This document shows positions 12,457 to 24,413 of a stretch of 64,000 nucleotides of DNA, in pieces. Both the position numbers and the translations under genes were made by a program. The stretch is from positions 1,165,684 through 1,229,683 of the forward strand of contig JH720314.1 in assembly GCA_000231825.2 (NCBI GenBank). Reading direction: 5' to 3'. This stretch comes from Tetrahymena elliotti 4EA. Taxonomy: Eukaryota; Ciliophora; Oligohymenophorea; Hymenostomatida; Tetrahymenidae. Each line of letters starts with the position of its first letter. The stretch's first letter is position 1. The notes under the pieces are model-generated. The model did not search any database. It had not been told where the DNA came from and worked only from the letters and a program-made list of their open reading frames with translations.

Positions 12457-15400
12457 TCAAAGTTCTGTCATTTATTTTGAATTTTTTCTTTGGTTAAAGG
12501 TCTTTCCTGTGAAAATAGATTTTTGAGAAGGCTTTTTTGGTTGATCTATGATGATATTTTCTTAAATAATTTTAGATTTTATTGAATCTTGTTGGATACT
12601 CAATTTAGTAGGAGATTTTTCTAAAGTGATAAAAGGAATATTGTTAGAATTTTCCTTTAAACTTTATTTTGCTTAAATTGGTGAAAATTGAAGTTATTAT
12701 ATTTGCTTTGTAGTTTATTAATGATAATCCAAATTATAGATCTATGCATTTGTTATATTTTTTGGAACTGGCTAAGGACTCAAAGCATCTTCATTGTATA
12801 TATTAGTGTGAATTCTTTTTTTAAGCTTTTTCTTACTCTTGCCATAAAATTAAGTATTAGTCTTGCCTTATGGAAAACTATACATTTAAACTTATGCTAC
12901 TTCATCAGGGTTATCAGGCTAATTTTTATTTTATTTTTTACTACTTTAAGCTCTCTTTTTTTTAATTAAATAGCCTAGAATAAAATTTTCTAAAATTTTT
13001 TTGCCTTTCTCCATACTTTACTAGTTTTCTATTTCCCTCTTTTTTGGATCAATTTTCTTTTTGATAATCCCCTTTTTTTCAAGATAATTATTGTCTAACT
13101 CAGTAGGTAAAAAATGAAACCCTTCAAAAGCTATCACCTTTCCTTTTTCTTCTTCAGTTGTAAAGTTCTTTGTTTTTAATATGATAGCTTTATTATAAGT
13201 TATATCAGCAATATCCATCCTTCTCAGTGGTATTTAGAATTTATTATCTGATTTATAGTTAATAGCAGCTAAATTGTTAGAAAATTCATCAAATCTATAT
13301 GGACTCTGGTTATTCATTTCTCCTTCTTAATACTACATACTTGAATTACTTCTGTTTGTCGTTTATGCAATACTACCTGCTTAATTGTAGTTTCTTTTTT
13401 TCTTATTACTACTTCCATCATAATATTATATTGAAGTATGATCAATTGGTGATTGCATACCTGAGCCAAAACCATATTTATATTATGTTTTACCATTTGT
13501 ATTATTTGGATTATATCTTCTACTAAAAGGTGATGGATGGCGGAATCTTATATCTATTGTGCTGTGCTCTTTATAATTTATCTCAGGCAATATCAGCTCT
13601 TTTTAATGAGGATACTAATTTTAAATATATGGTGAGTTTCCTCTAGAAATATTAACAGGCAAAAAGCTATTGTTTCCTCCACTTTTAAACATCTATCCTA
13701 TTTTAACTAAATTATTCTCATCCTGTACACTTTAACTTCTAGTATTTCTAGGTAATACTTCATTTCTTAATCTTAATTGATTTCCTAAAAACTATTTCGA
13801 AGTTGAATTACTTATAGAAGTGCTTGTATTGTGTCTTGTTTCTACTTCATCATTATTTCCAAGAGAGCTCTTTACTCCATTTTTTCTGTAGAATCCATAA
13901 TCAGTATCTATTTTAGTTCTGCTATTAGGTAAATCTTTCTACTATAAATACTAATCAGTCTTTTTTTAATACCTATTTGAAGTTGGGGTGATTTATGTGC
14001 TCGAAGCTTAATATTTAGCTTGATTTTATTCTTGATTATTAATTTGTGTAAGCTCGAATGTTTTTTGAGGCTCATTTAAACTATTGCTCTATGTATTTAG
14101 AACTTCTTTTGAAACTGGAGAACTACTCCTTTCATTTTTTGGGCTGATTTATTTTTTATTACTCATTGTTAACTTAAGTAACTTTGCTTCACATGAATAT
14201 TTAGGTGGAGCACCCATATATTCTACAAATTTTTATTTAACTTTTTAAATTTAAGCAATATTTTCTTTCCTCCAATCATTTTTAAGCTAAAAAGCATTTT
14301 CCAGTTCTTTCCAATCTTCTTCTTTGAATTATTATGACAAAACTCTAAAAAAATCCTTTTTTGATATTTAGAAATACTCTCCAATTGCAGTCTCACAAGA
14401 AACAGTAAAAATTCTTTTGTCATAATTTTTAAAGATCTCTTCATCTCCAAAACACTATCCCTCTCCTAAAACTGCAATCTATTATTATTGATAAACAAAA
14501 TGAACAAAACCAAAGATATTTAGTAAATAATTGAAAGAGTTTTTATTACCTCAGAATATTTCTTAGATTAAGCTATTTTAAAATTGTTGACTTTTAAATC
14601 TTCAAAATTATAATTGTAGCTTGTACTTTTTTATATTTTGAATCTACCTGATTTTATAATATAAATCCCATCAGCTTCATCTCCTTCACTGTAAATAATA
14701 TTATTGCAAGAAGCCTTTTTGAGATAAAAATTTGAACTTAATGATTTTAATTATCGAGGATTCAAATGATAGTTAAATATGCAAGAACTTTAGATCAAGT
14801 TAACTTTATTTATTTCTTATTTAATTTCCATAGATATTTTGAAACCCAAATAATGATCTCTCCTAAGTACCGCACACTCCAACATCTAATCTAGATTGCT
14901 TACAGAATATGAACAATATTTGACTTCATCATAATTACTTCCTTTTATTATTTCATTACAAAAACTATCACCTTTTGATAAAGTTTTTTTTATCAAACAT
15001 ATTTTTCTGATTCCAAAAGTTCCATCTTTTTTTTCGTACTCAACAACATCATATTTTTTAACACATGCTTTCCCTTCTAATAAGAAATACATTTATTTTT
15101 CTACTTAACCTATTTATATTCAATAGTTTTTTAAATTCGAAATTAATTTCATTTAGAATAATATCAACCTTATTTGCAAACTAACTCATTTTTTTAGTAT
15201 TTTTTATAAGTAATATGTGAAATCACTTACAAAAATGTTTACTCATCAAATTTATTTTAGAGCTTTTAAATGTAATCCAAGTCTTTGAAATAAAAGAGTA
15301 AAACTGTAACATCATCATTCTCTCTATTAGCTATCGCCTTTTTCAATATCCTTTAGACTAGCTTTTAGTTTTTAATTTAATACTCTAAATAATGTCATAA

Positions 15401-15552
15401 ATTTATAATACTTTTGAAACTTCATGTAAATCCATCTGCTGCATTTGCTTAAGTTAAGCATTGTCTATCTCATATACCTTTTTATTCAGATAAATTTGAG
15501 GATTAAATTTCCCTCTTTTCCTTCCCAAAACTTCATAATCTTAATGATCCAT
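12457..15552 (-). CDS. cyclic-nucleotide-binding-domain-like protein, two domains, no kinase
   Basis: Starts at ATG 15550-15552 (MDHQDYEVLGRKRGKFNPQ) and ends TGA 12457-12459. Domain 1 is seen as FYFKDLDYIQKL, then YQKNELVCKQG spliced to QVEKQMYFLLEGKACV, typical cNMP-fold beta strands. Domain 2 has CNNIIYSEGDEADGIYIIKSG, then VLGEGQCFGDEEIF and RIFTVSCETAIGEYFQI. The canonical phosphate-binding cassette (FGE-L---P-R-A) is degenerate: FGDEEI replaces FGELAL and the usual R-A is not clear. After domain 2 come some 400 residues of Ser/Asn/Gln-rich disordered tail with short conserved-looking islands (FGSGMQSP, IFTGKTFNQRKNSK). No kinase or channel segment is present. Introns lie near 15360-15385, 15110-15170 and 14475-14555; the first is uncertain because only a very short intron restores frame. 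Ciliates have large families of this type. Confidence 0.8.
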
Positions 15553-16038
15553 GAGCTTTTAAACAAAGGGAAGACTGACTGTTGAAATTAATCTTAAAAA
15601 AATTTGATAATTTAGATTCTATAAAATTAAAACAAATATATGTTTAAAATATTAATTAATTGATCAATTAAAAATACTTATCAACTCTAATAAGGCTTTG
15701 AGTAAAATAATGACCATCAATTATTTTTTAGTAAAATATAAAAAAATTTTTATTTCAAAAGCAATTTAATTTTTTATCACTTTTTTTCAATTAAGAACAA
15801 TAAAATAATCCTAAATTATTTTAACTAAATAAATATTTTCCTAAAATCAAATTTATACAAAACTATTTACTATTTAAAAAAAATAAAAAGTCTTTAAATA
15901 TTTTGATTTAACTTTTTATGTGCATTAATATAAATATTTTTGTTCAATAATCAAGTATTGATTTTTAAATTTTCCAATTTTAATTTAAATTTTCATTAAT
16001 AAAATTTATTCATTTAATTGATAAAATAATTATTGATT
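15553..16038. other. intergenic AT-rich spacer
   Basis: Upstream region of the minus-strand cNMP-domain gene. About 490 bases of A/T-rich sequence with no gene seen. Confidence 0.45.
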
Positions 16039-16170
16039 TCAAATACCATATAACCTCCAACCTCGAACTTTCGAATGTGAGGCATCAGAAGCTAATTTTT
16101 GTATTTGTCGAGAAAATGTTGAGGGTAATTTGGGATTTGGGATTTTGAGCCAGAACTCGTATTCCTTCAT
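16039..16170 (-). CDS. small unassigned ORF or terminal exon, 43 aa
   Basis: A minus-strand frame from ATG 16168-16170 to TGA 16039-16041 gives 43 residues with unusually balanced composition for this window (contains EFWLKIPNPKLPS and SKVRGWRLYGI). Base composition here is clearly less AT-rich than its surroundings, which argues for coding origin. It may be the last exon of a longer gene, a fragment of a decayed gene, or chance. The opposite strand is also open, with C-x-C residues. It lies immediately upstream of and divergent from the mariner-type HTH gene, so both might derive from one mobile element. I do not recognise a family. Confidence 0.3.
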   Translation of the reverse strand: MKEYEFWLKIPNPKLPSTFSRQIQKLASDASHSKVRGWRLYGI

Positions 16171-16211
16171 ATATAGCAGATATATGGTATTTCCATCAAT
16201 TTTGCTTCTAG

Positions 16212-16913
16212 ACTAGCCAAAGGATAAAAACTTGTATTTTTATTTTCTTATAAATATTAATAACGTATTAATACTAAAAACTAGAAGAAGAAAAAACAAA
16301 TGTAAGCAATAATGATATCTATTATTAAGTCTAAGAGAAATTGCATTAGTAGGGAATAGTATATAAAATAAGATCTATTTAAGATATAATAAAATAATTT
16401 AAGGAAGAAAGAGATGTATATGGACACTATAATAACCAAAATAATGTTAAAAAACGAAATGATGAAAATGAATAGAAAATTATTCAATATATTGAAAGAA
16501 ATCTAAAAACTAGCTTGAGATAAATGTAAAGGGATGAGGAAATCAATCTAGATAATTTATCTTATTCAAAAATTAGACTTATATTTAAAGACAAAGGATA
16601 TTAATCTAAAAATAGATATCAGTATGAATAATGAAGTCTTAGTCTATTAAATCAAGTAAGAAGCTAAAAATACAGGGTATTTTTAACATATCCATCTTCA
16701 TTGCAAATAGAGTTTATAATCACCAATAATAATAGAATTAACCTCAATAATAATAAAATTTCTTCATTTATCAATAAATTCATTAAATTTTTAGACAATG
16801 AAGAAAAATGTTACCTGTTAAAATAAAATCTAAATAAATCAATGAAATATTAGATTATTCAGCCAAATTAGTTGAAGAATAATTTTTTCAAGTTTTAATT
16901 GAAATTTTCATGA
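16212..16913 (+). CDS. Tc1/mariner-type helix-turn-helix protein (transposase N-terminal region, possibly remnant)
   Basis: A plus-strand frame beginning after a plausible acceptor AG at 16210-16211 is open to a donor at 16622. An inferred 54-nt GT-AG intron (16622-16675) removes an in-frame TGA, and the next exon runs to TGA 16911-16913. The first part reads as a paired pair of helix-turn-helix units: QVQEKLHQQG...IRSIQDIIKQFKEERDVYG, then VKKRNDENEQKIIQYIERN, LKTSLRQMQRDEEI, and LSYSKIRLIFKDKGYQSK. This layout, with a basic linker between two HTHs and a GY-K end, is that of the N-terminal DNA-binding region of Tc1/mariner transposases. The downstream part (about 80 residues, N/K/F rich) shows no DDE/D catalytic motifs. 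No in-frame start Met is visible, so a 5' exon is missing or the gene is a fragment. It could be a domesticated DNA-binding protein or a decayed element. Confidence 0.5.
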
Positions 16914-17531
16914 ATTAAATTTATTTATCATAAGACAAACTAATTATTAAGTTTAAATATTTACTTCTCCCTTAAAAACTGAATATTAGTTAATCTTAAC
17001 GCTTTTATTTCTTTCCAGAATTTAATAGATATTACTCAGATTTTACATAAAAGTAGATTTTCAAAAGTTTTTTTGCAAAATTTAATCCAAATTTTTATAT
17101 TTTGAAAAAGGAAACATTTAGAAACTTTAACACTTTTTTCATTCTTAAAAAAATTAAGGTTAAAATTATTTTCAAGAAGGTTTTAGAAAATGTTAAAAAA
17201 TATTTATGATCAAAAAATAAATCAATATACTAAACAAAACAGCTTAAGAATGATATAAAATAACCATACTTAGGAAATTATTTAGTATGATTCTTAAGGC
17301 TTTAAACATACATACTTAGATTTTTTTTTTTCTGTAAATAAACCGAACTGAAACAATTTTTAATTTTATGAAATTATATAAAAGAAACTTAAAACATATT
17401 GCTTGCCATCATAAAAATTAAAATATAAATTTTAAAGAAGTAAAAAAATAAATCATTTTAAATTTAAATTTGTTTATTTTATTTTAAGAAAGCTAATAAT
17501 AGAAATAATATCTAATACAAATATTAACTAT
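16914..17531. other. intergenic AT-rich spacer
   Basis: Convergent 3' region between the HTH gene and the small Cys-rich gene. A/T-rich with poly-A and poly-T tracts; nothing recognised. Confidence 0.45.
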
Positions 17532-17996
17532 TCAATTTTTTTAATAAATTTAAATTAATTCTTAAAATCCTACAATATTAATTGATGTATTGTTAAATTA
17601 AAAAGTTATTTCATTTTCATCATTAGAAAATATAAATTCATCTGACTTAATGAGTTTTTGTTTGTAGTAATCATAAAAATCAATAAAATTGTTTTAGAAA
17701 TCAATTCTCATTTCAATTTATACACCTTTTTAAGTTATTAAATAAGTTTTGTTGTTATAACTGATGTTTTGGTGAAATTAAAATTTCATAAAATATCCCT
17801 CAACAGGATTCTGAGCATTGGATAAAAAATTAGTATCAATATATGATTTTTATTCGCATCTTTAATGTTCTTCATAAAGGCATTTACAACATATTAATGA
17901 CTAATATCTTTTAATGCCACATTATTTATTAACACAGACTCTATCTGCTCTCCTCTTTTAGCAATTTGCACATTAAGGAGATATTAAATCTTTCAT
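17532..17996 (-). CDS. small Cys-rich, probably zinc-binding protein (154 aa)
   Basis: A single uninterrupted minus-strand frame, ATG 17994-17996 to TGA 17532-17534, encoding 154 residues. Cysteines cluster in the first 50: C9-x2-C12, C21-x4-C26, C36-C37-x-C39 and H44-x2-C47, a spacing compatible with one or two small zinc sites, reminiscent of B-box-like or treble-clef modules. The remaining hundred residues are Asn/Phe/Tyr/Asp rich, alternating polar and aromatic, and could form a beta domain. Only the presumed zinc module hints at function, perhaps protein interaction or ubiquitin biology. I do not recognise a family. An upstream in-frame extension is possible, but the Met immediately before the first CxxC is the simplest start. 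Confidence 0.6.
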
Positions 17997-19146
17997 TAGT
18001 TCCTAAATTCTTCTTTTTATATTTTAATTTTAAATTTCCATCAATAACTTTTTTTCTTTCTTATTAAGTTTATCTTTAATTTTATTTATTTATTAATAGC
18101 AGCTTAACTAATTCGAATAAAAAATTTGCCTAAAAATATAATTTACTGGAATATGATGAACTTTACTTAGTATTTACATGGTAGTAGTATTTCCAGAACA
18201 AAAATAAAAGTGCAAAATATCAAAAGCTTAAAATATTTATTATTAATGTAAAAATATATTTAAAAAACTACAATTATTAAAATATTTTAAATTCTTTATT
18301 TTTATTTTACATCTTATTTGATTCAATAAAACCTAAAAATATTAGAAAAATTATGATAATAAGGATAGGGTAATAATAGTGATAGCAATTAGTTCTGTCT
18401 CAACAATGTTTAAAATTAGAATTATGATTAAAATGTTTAGAGGATTTAAAATAAACCTAACAAAATGGATAATCAATCTAGAAGAGAGATTATAAAATAT
18501 AATATAAAAAATTATGAATTATAGAAACATGAATGAATTAAAGAACATAAACAACATATTAAAAAGATAGATGAAAATTTACTTTTAAATTATTTTAAGA
18601 AATTAAACACAAATATTTAAATAATATTTTCTAAATCACAAAAATTTTAATTGATTGTATGAATTAAATGCAAATTTGGAAGAATTCTATTATAATAATA
18701 ATTTATCCATCTAATAATAATTCAGTCTTGATAAAATATCTGGATATTTTTAACAAAAATGAAAAATATCAAAAAATACTAAAAATTTTAGTCAACACTT
18801 TACAAGCAAAAAGTGTAAATAAGTAATCAACAGATAATTTAGTAGGTATTTTTTGTGGTTGGTAATACCTGTTTGTTCTACATGAAATATCATTAACTTT
18901 CTTAACTTTGGTGAAAACATTACCTATAAGATATTTTGATTGATTAACATTAAAGCTTGTGGACAACATAAAAAATTAAAAAATAATTAAAACATTCAAA
19001 AAAATTAAAAATAATTAGTAAACATTAATTAAAAAATCTATTCATGCTTTTTTTCTATTAAACACATAAATTAGGACTAATATATTTATTACTATATAAA
19101 CAATTCATTTTTTAAACATTTTTTTATTTTATTAGCATAATTCTTT
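17997..19146. other. intergenic, with a weak ORF at 18769-18969 (minus)
   Basis: About 1.1 kb between two minus-strand genes. A 66-residue minus-strand frame at 18769-18969 has a slightly better composition than its surroundings but no family resemblance, so it is not called as a gene. Confidence 0.4.
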
Positions 19147-20310
19147 TCAAAGTTATGGATTACTCATTTTAGGATCTTCCATTGTTTGATAGTTTTTAAA
19201 GCTACTTATGCTTTGTGAAAAAAATTATGTAGAGATTTATTAGAAAGAGAGAGCTTGCTTACTATTAAATATTTATGTTTGCAGCTGCTCTGATTTCCAG
19301 TTTGTTGGAAGGTCCATTTAATTTATTAGTGGCTAATTATATTCTTCATTACTATTTATTTAGATGTTCAAATTTAGAGGATCACTTTGTTCAACAAAGC
19401 ATGTGCTTGTAATAGCTCTAGCATTAACACTAAATTACAGCTCTATTAGATCTCCTTAAATAGATGATGGAGAATTTTTGGGAATGCTTATGTTGATAAC
19501 TTATCTGCATTATCTATTTTCTACTTAAACTTCATACTGAATAGAATATAAATTAAAATATTTTTTCCTTATTTCAGGTACTTAAGATTTAATACATAAA
19601 CGCCCATCAAGAGAAAGATCTACATAGTCTACTTTAGAAGTAAATTTTGTAAAGTCCCCTGTCAAAATTAATTATATAGTTTCTCCTGCAACAAAATTCA
19701 TAGCATTAATATTACTTGAAAGAGTGTAACTACCTGTCTTAAAGCAGCATTACCGGGGATTTCTTTCATACTCATTTTCTAAAAATTCATCATCTGTTAA
19801 TATTGATGATTACCTTATGCCTATTTCTTATGATCCTTAGATTGGCTTATCAATATTATGAGTTGGAAAAATGTATGCATTCAAAGTATATTTTATCAAA
19901 CAATAGTTATCTTCATCGCTTTTAAAGCTAATAGAAGAAAGTAAATCTGAAGTAGTGTTTATCTTAAATGGGATTGACCAATTTCCTGGCTGTAATACAA
20001 ATTCATTTGTTTTATCACCATTAGAAAAATCATGGAGAGGTATTGTTAAATTTAAGAATACATTAGAACCTGTAAATGGATTTGAGTTTGCTTACTTTTT
20101 ATCTTTTTTATCTGTGATAGTAAGAGAGGTTTACTGAATACCTTATAAATTTATAGCCAAGAAGGAGCCTTTGAATTCTTTCAATATTGATATGTGCAAA
20201 ACTCCTTCTAGATCATCGCCTGCTGTGTAAAATAGCTTTGGAATTTCTATGTAAATATGCCCTGCTTAATCTTGTTAATTACATTCAGGATTAAATTATA
20301 ATTGGCTCAT
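19147..20310 (-). CDS. arrestin-domain-like protein (387 aa)
   Basis: One intronless frame from ATG 20308-20310 to TGA 19147-19149. The N-terminal half has the arrestin_N pattern: GHIYIEIPKLFYTAGDDLEG (strand plus a Gly/Asp turn before VLHISILKEFKG), a disordered insert, then LQPGNWSIPFKINTTSDLLS, corresponding to the F-P-F strand before the polar core. After KYTLNAYIFPTHN comes an arrestin_C-like half: CCFKTGSYTLSSNI, FVAGETIQLILTG, FTSKVDYVDLSLD. The length fits an alpha-arrestin/ARRDC or Vps26-like two-domain beta sandwich. Such proteins work as cytosolic adaptors in membrane-protein sorting. The C-terminal tail is Q/S rich and short, and no PY motifs were noticed. The fold-level assignment is moderately secure; subfamily and cargo are not determinable here. 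Confidence 0.7.
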
Positions 20311-20914
20311 AATTAATTACTTGAATTTGATAATCTATCTTATTTTTTTTTATTTCTTTCTTTTTGTTTTGTAAAAATATAATTTTTTTTGCATAATAAC
20401 ATTTACTCTGAATAATTAATTTTTTTTGTTAATTACTAACAACCAATTTATTTTCAATAAAGATATTTGTGTTGAATATATCTACTTTTGAAAATTTGAG
20501 TAAACTAGGATTATTGATAATAAAAATCAATAAATTATATGCCTGAATTTTTTCATTTAAAATGGCTTAAGTATAAATACTCTGAATCCTCTTTAAATAA
20601 GGTGCAATAGAATTAATAAATGAGGATTTTTTTACAAAAAAGAAATTATAAAGTAAGAAAAGATAATAAAAAAAATAAAATTAATTAAAGGTAAATTTAA
20701 GGTATTTAATTGTGATGTTTATCAAATAACATTTTATTTTGCTATTAAAACTGGAAATGATGTAGACTGAGCAAAGTTAAAAGGGATTTCAAAAAATATT
20801 TTGTATTCAACAAAATTTAAGAATAAACATATGGATAACTTTCATTAGGATTTTATAAAATTTAGTTTTAGGCTAAAAAAGTTAACTTGGCTACAAATTT
20901 GTTGATTGATTCAC
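20311..20914. other. intergenic AT-rich spacer
   Basis: Upstream of the arrestin-like gene and downstream of the next minus-strand gene. No coding signal seen. Confidence 0.45.
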
Positions 20915-21985
20915 TCATAATATTTTTGGATTTTCTGCTGCTATCAAAAGGAAAGTATTTATTAGAATTTATTCTTCTCTATACTTTTTAATTCTTTTTT
21001 ATTTTTTATGATTATTATTTTATCTGCCCTATTTAGATTTGTATCCAAATAACATTACTTTTTACATATGATAAAATTAACAATATTCTTTCAGATATTG
21101 ACTGTTCTCCTTATTTTTTTCATTAACATATTTTACTATACAATTATAATCTTCTTTGTTTTTTATCAAATTGTTATGATAGTGTTGAAGAACTTAAAAT
21201 TCTCTAAAATTAATATGTTCTTATTTTGATTAATCAAAATATGATTTCTAATTTTACAACAAAGAGTCAAAATCAGCTTTATCATTTATTATTTTGAATT
21301 AGTTCAGTAGGAAGAAAAAATGATTTTTTGGTATATTTTATTGATTTTTTTTTTTATTTGAGAAAAACTATTCCAGTTTTAAAGAATATTCATTGCCTTT
21401 ATATTATTTAATTAAAAACCTTTTGAAACCTGTATAAAAGTTTCTCAAATGGTTATGAATTTAAAAATTTTTTTCTATTGGTTATGAAGAAATTTAATCA
21501 TTAAATTTGCTCTAAAATGGTTTATTGTCAGGCAATTCTTAAAGTTTTATAGCAGATATTTGGTCATCTTTATCAAAATTAGAAACTAAATCATCCAAAA
21601 TATCATCAAAAATAGGTAACTCATCTGAATCAAGAGTACTAATTAAGTTTGGATAATTAAGATTAAGCATTCGATTATTTACATCTATCTCTTTAGCATA
21701 TTGAAGTTCTTATTCTGAGTTATTCATAGGATTTGAATTTTAAGGAATATCATTCTTTTTTCTATCTTCAATAATTATATCTGATAAGATTGTTTATTAT
21801 TATTCTTGTGCTTGAGAGATTAAATCAAATTATTCTCTTTACCATTTTTCAAAAGAACTTTCTAGCATTTACAAATCAAGCATTTAACTGCCTTCACTTT
21901 TGAAATCATTTAAATTGTTCTATGTTTCTTCTTTTACATTACTTTCAACTTCTTCAAGAGTTAAAGCTGAATATGATTTGATCAT
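20915..21985 (-). CDS. unrecognised acidic/basic protein (356 aa)
   Basis: An uninterrupted minus-strand frame, ATG 21983-21985 to TGA 20915-20917. The first 170 residues are acidic and Gln/Asn rich (for example SDELPIFDDILDDLVSNFDK). The second half is basic and aromatic with alternating charge (LRNFYTGFKRFLIKQYKG, KEYCQFYHMQKVMLFGYKSK), ending in a Lys/Arg-rich segment and a hydrophobic last helix (LINTFLLIAAENPKIL). No signal peptide is obvious and no named domain was recognised. The acidic head with a basic body suggests a nuclear or nucleic-acid-associated protein, which is only an inference. The start could be slightly further upstream, because a candidate acceptor lies before the chosen Met. 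Confidence 0.6.
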
Positions 21986-24413
21986 CTTTTTTAATAATTA
22001 CTTCTTGCTATTTTATTTTCTTTGAATTTAATAAATTATAAAAAATGAAATTAGGCTATTTCTAAACACATTTTTAATAAAAGCCTTTTTATTCTTTTAT
22101 TAAGATATGATTAATTAAAGAGTGGGGGGAAATATTTAAAAAATATTGTAAAAAAAAAGTTTGATACTAATATTTTTCTTTATGAGTTTTTTTGAAATAG
22201 TAAATTAGGGGAAGGGGATAGTAGAAGATTTATATTATTAAAAATGAAATAGGCGATTTTTTATTCTAAATATTTATAATAAATCCTCTTTTACTATTTC
22301 ATTGATAGTTAACAAAATCTTTAACAGCTTTAAAAAAGCATATTAAATATGTAATTTTGCATTAGAATGTAGATATTTGTTCTTATTTTCATTATAATTT
22401 GCATTATGAATAATTATTGTTAAGCTATAATCAGAATAAAAATTGTAGCAAATTATATGAATAATTATATTTCATTTTTGACATTCCCTTATTTTTTGAT
22501 GTTATTTTCTTCATTTTAGAAAAAAATAAAACTGAAATTAAAAGAAATTTTGGAGAAAAGAAACACTTAACTAAAATATAAATATGAACAAAAAATATTA
22601 TATTAACCTAGGCCTAGGTCATGCATGGTTATGGTTTACAAGATTTATTTGATGGAATTAACATGAAACATTCGGCATAAAAGCTTCATGTTTAATTCTG
22701 AAAATATCAATCAAAAAATAAAGATTAAAAAAAAATATTTTTTTTATAATCTATTTTATCCAATTTTATCTAGATAAGATAGATATATCTTTCTTCTTTA
22801 CATTACAAATAATAATCTTTAAGCTAGAATCATAATTACTCTCAATTATGACCTAATTTGCTTTATGACAAATATTAATATGTCACCTTAATGTTCATAT
22901 TAATAAATAATATTACCACACTTATAAAAAATAGAATATTCAATATATTCTAATACATATGATGTGATATTTTTAAAACTAAAGAAATCATATTAATACT
23001 TCTTAATTTTTATTCAAACATCAAAGTTAAACTAAACTGAATAATATGTAATAGGAGATGTTTTGAGTTAAATCATGCTTCAATCATGGCTTGACATCTT
23101 TTTTGATAAAATTTATATTAATAGGTAGATATAATTGTTACAAAAAAAATTAAAAAGAATTTTTAAATTTTTTCAGAAAAACTAATAGACTAATTACCTT
23201 ATTACCTCCAAAATCAGTTCTAGTTTTATGGCAAAACAGACTGAGATATTTAGAAATTAAAAAATTACAATATATTTAGAGGTGGTAATTATTTTCTCCC
23301 CACTAAAGCATCAATACATTAAATATTAAAAATTGCAAATATAGATATATTTATTCTCCTAATTTTGCATAAATTTAAATTTAACAATCTTTTTTCCATC
23401 ATACGCATTATCTAAAAATTCATAGGCTACTTAATAAATAAATAAGACTTGGGAGAGCGATATTTTTAATATTTCCTATGATTTTTTGATTCATTTATGT
23501 TGAAAAACTAAATAATAATCAAAAGACATTTTATAAAATTGATTTTCATAATTATTGTTTGTTAGTTATTTAGGAAAACAAATCAAAAGTAAAATTATTC
23601 TTTAATAGAAAAGGGATTTAGATTGAACAATTTTATAAAAATTTAATTATTTAAGAGAAACCCTTAAAAATTGTAGAATCTTTTATCAAGTAACAATCAA
23701 ACATGAAATAGATTTACCTGTTTATTTTAGATATAAATTTTATTTAATTAATTTTATTTTTTATTAATCAAACAAACAAATAAATTTTAATAACTTTTTT
23801 CTTCTTGTAAAAATAGTTCTTTTTTCAAAAACAAAAATATTAATGTTAAAATTTAATTTTTATTTTTTAAAATATTTATGAAGAACTTTAAATATAAATT
23901 TCTTATTGTTAATGTTTGGTCACAAATATTAATTTTATTTTCCCTTATTTTGATAATTTAAATATCATTTGATTCAACAACCTAAATTAAAAATAAATGA
24001 AATTATGTATCAATTTAGGAACATCCAAAATATTTAAAATGTTTATTTGAATAAAAATAAATTCATAACTTAGACTTTTCAAATATTAACTTAAGAAAAA
24101 ATAGATATGTTTTATTTCAAATCAAAGAGGAGTATTTCATCAAAACTAATGATTTTATCTTAATTAGTTGTTAAAAGTATTTATAAATTGTGTTCTAGTT
24201 TTTGTATTAAAAAATGATTGATAAAAATATAAATTAAAAAAATATAGCTGTTAAAAATACAAATTTGAGATATAAAAGATAATCATAAAAATTAAGATTG
24301 TTTTTTAAGTTTAATTAATAATTCATAAAAAAGAAGTAGAGTTAAGAGTTCCCTTTAGATAGGGTATTCATTCTAATTAATGGAGTAGATATGAGAGATT
24401 TCTACTTTTTTTA
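21986..24413. other. long gene-poor AT-rich region
   Basis: About 2.4 kb with no supported gene. The only distinctive patch is 22606-22691, which holds a 14-base perfect palindrome and a 7-bp-stem hairpin (see findings). The rest is A/T-rich, with frames open only by chance because TGA is the sole stop. Confidence 0.45.

Noticed and set aside
892..22700. A 20-base inverted match between about 892-912 and about 22676-22695 (AATTAAACATGAAGCTTTTA and its complement).
   Set aside because: With this strong AT bias, a match of this length somewhere in 64 kb is roughly expected by chance, so no element was inferred from it alone.
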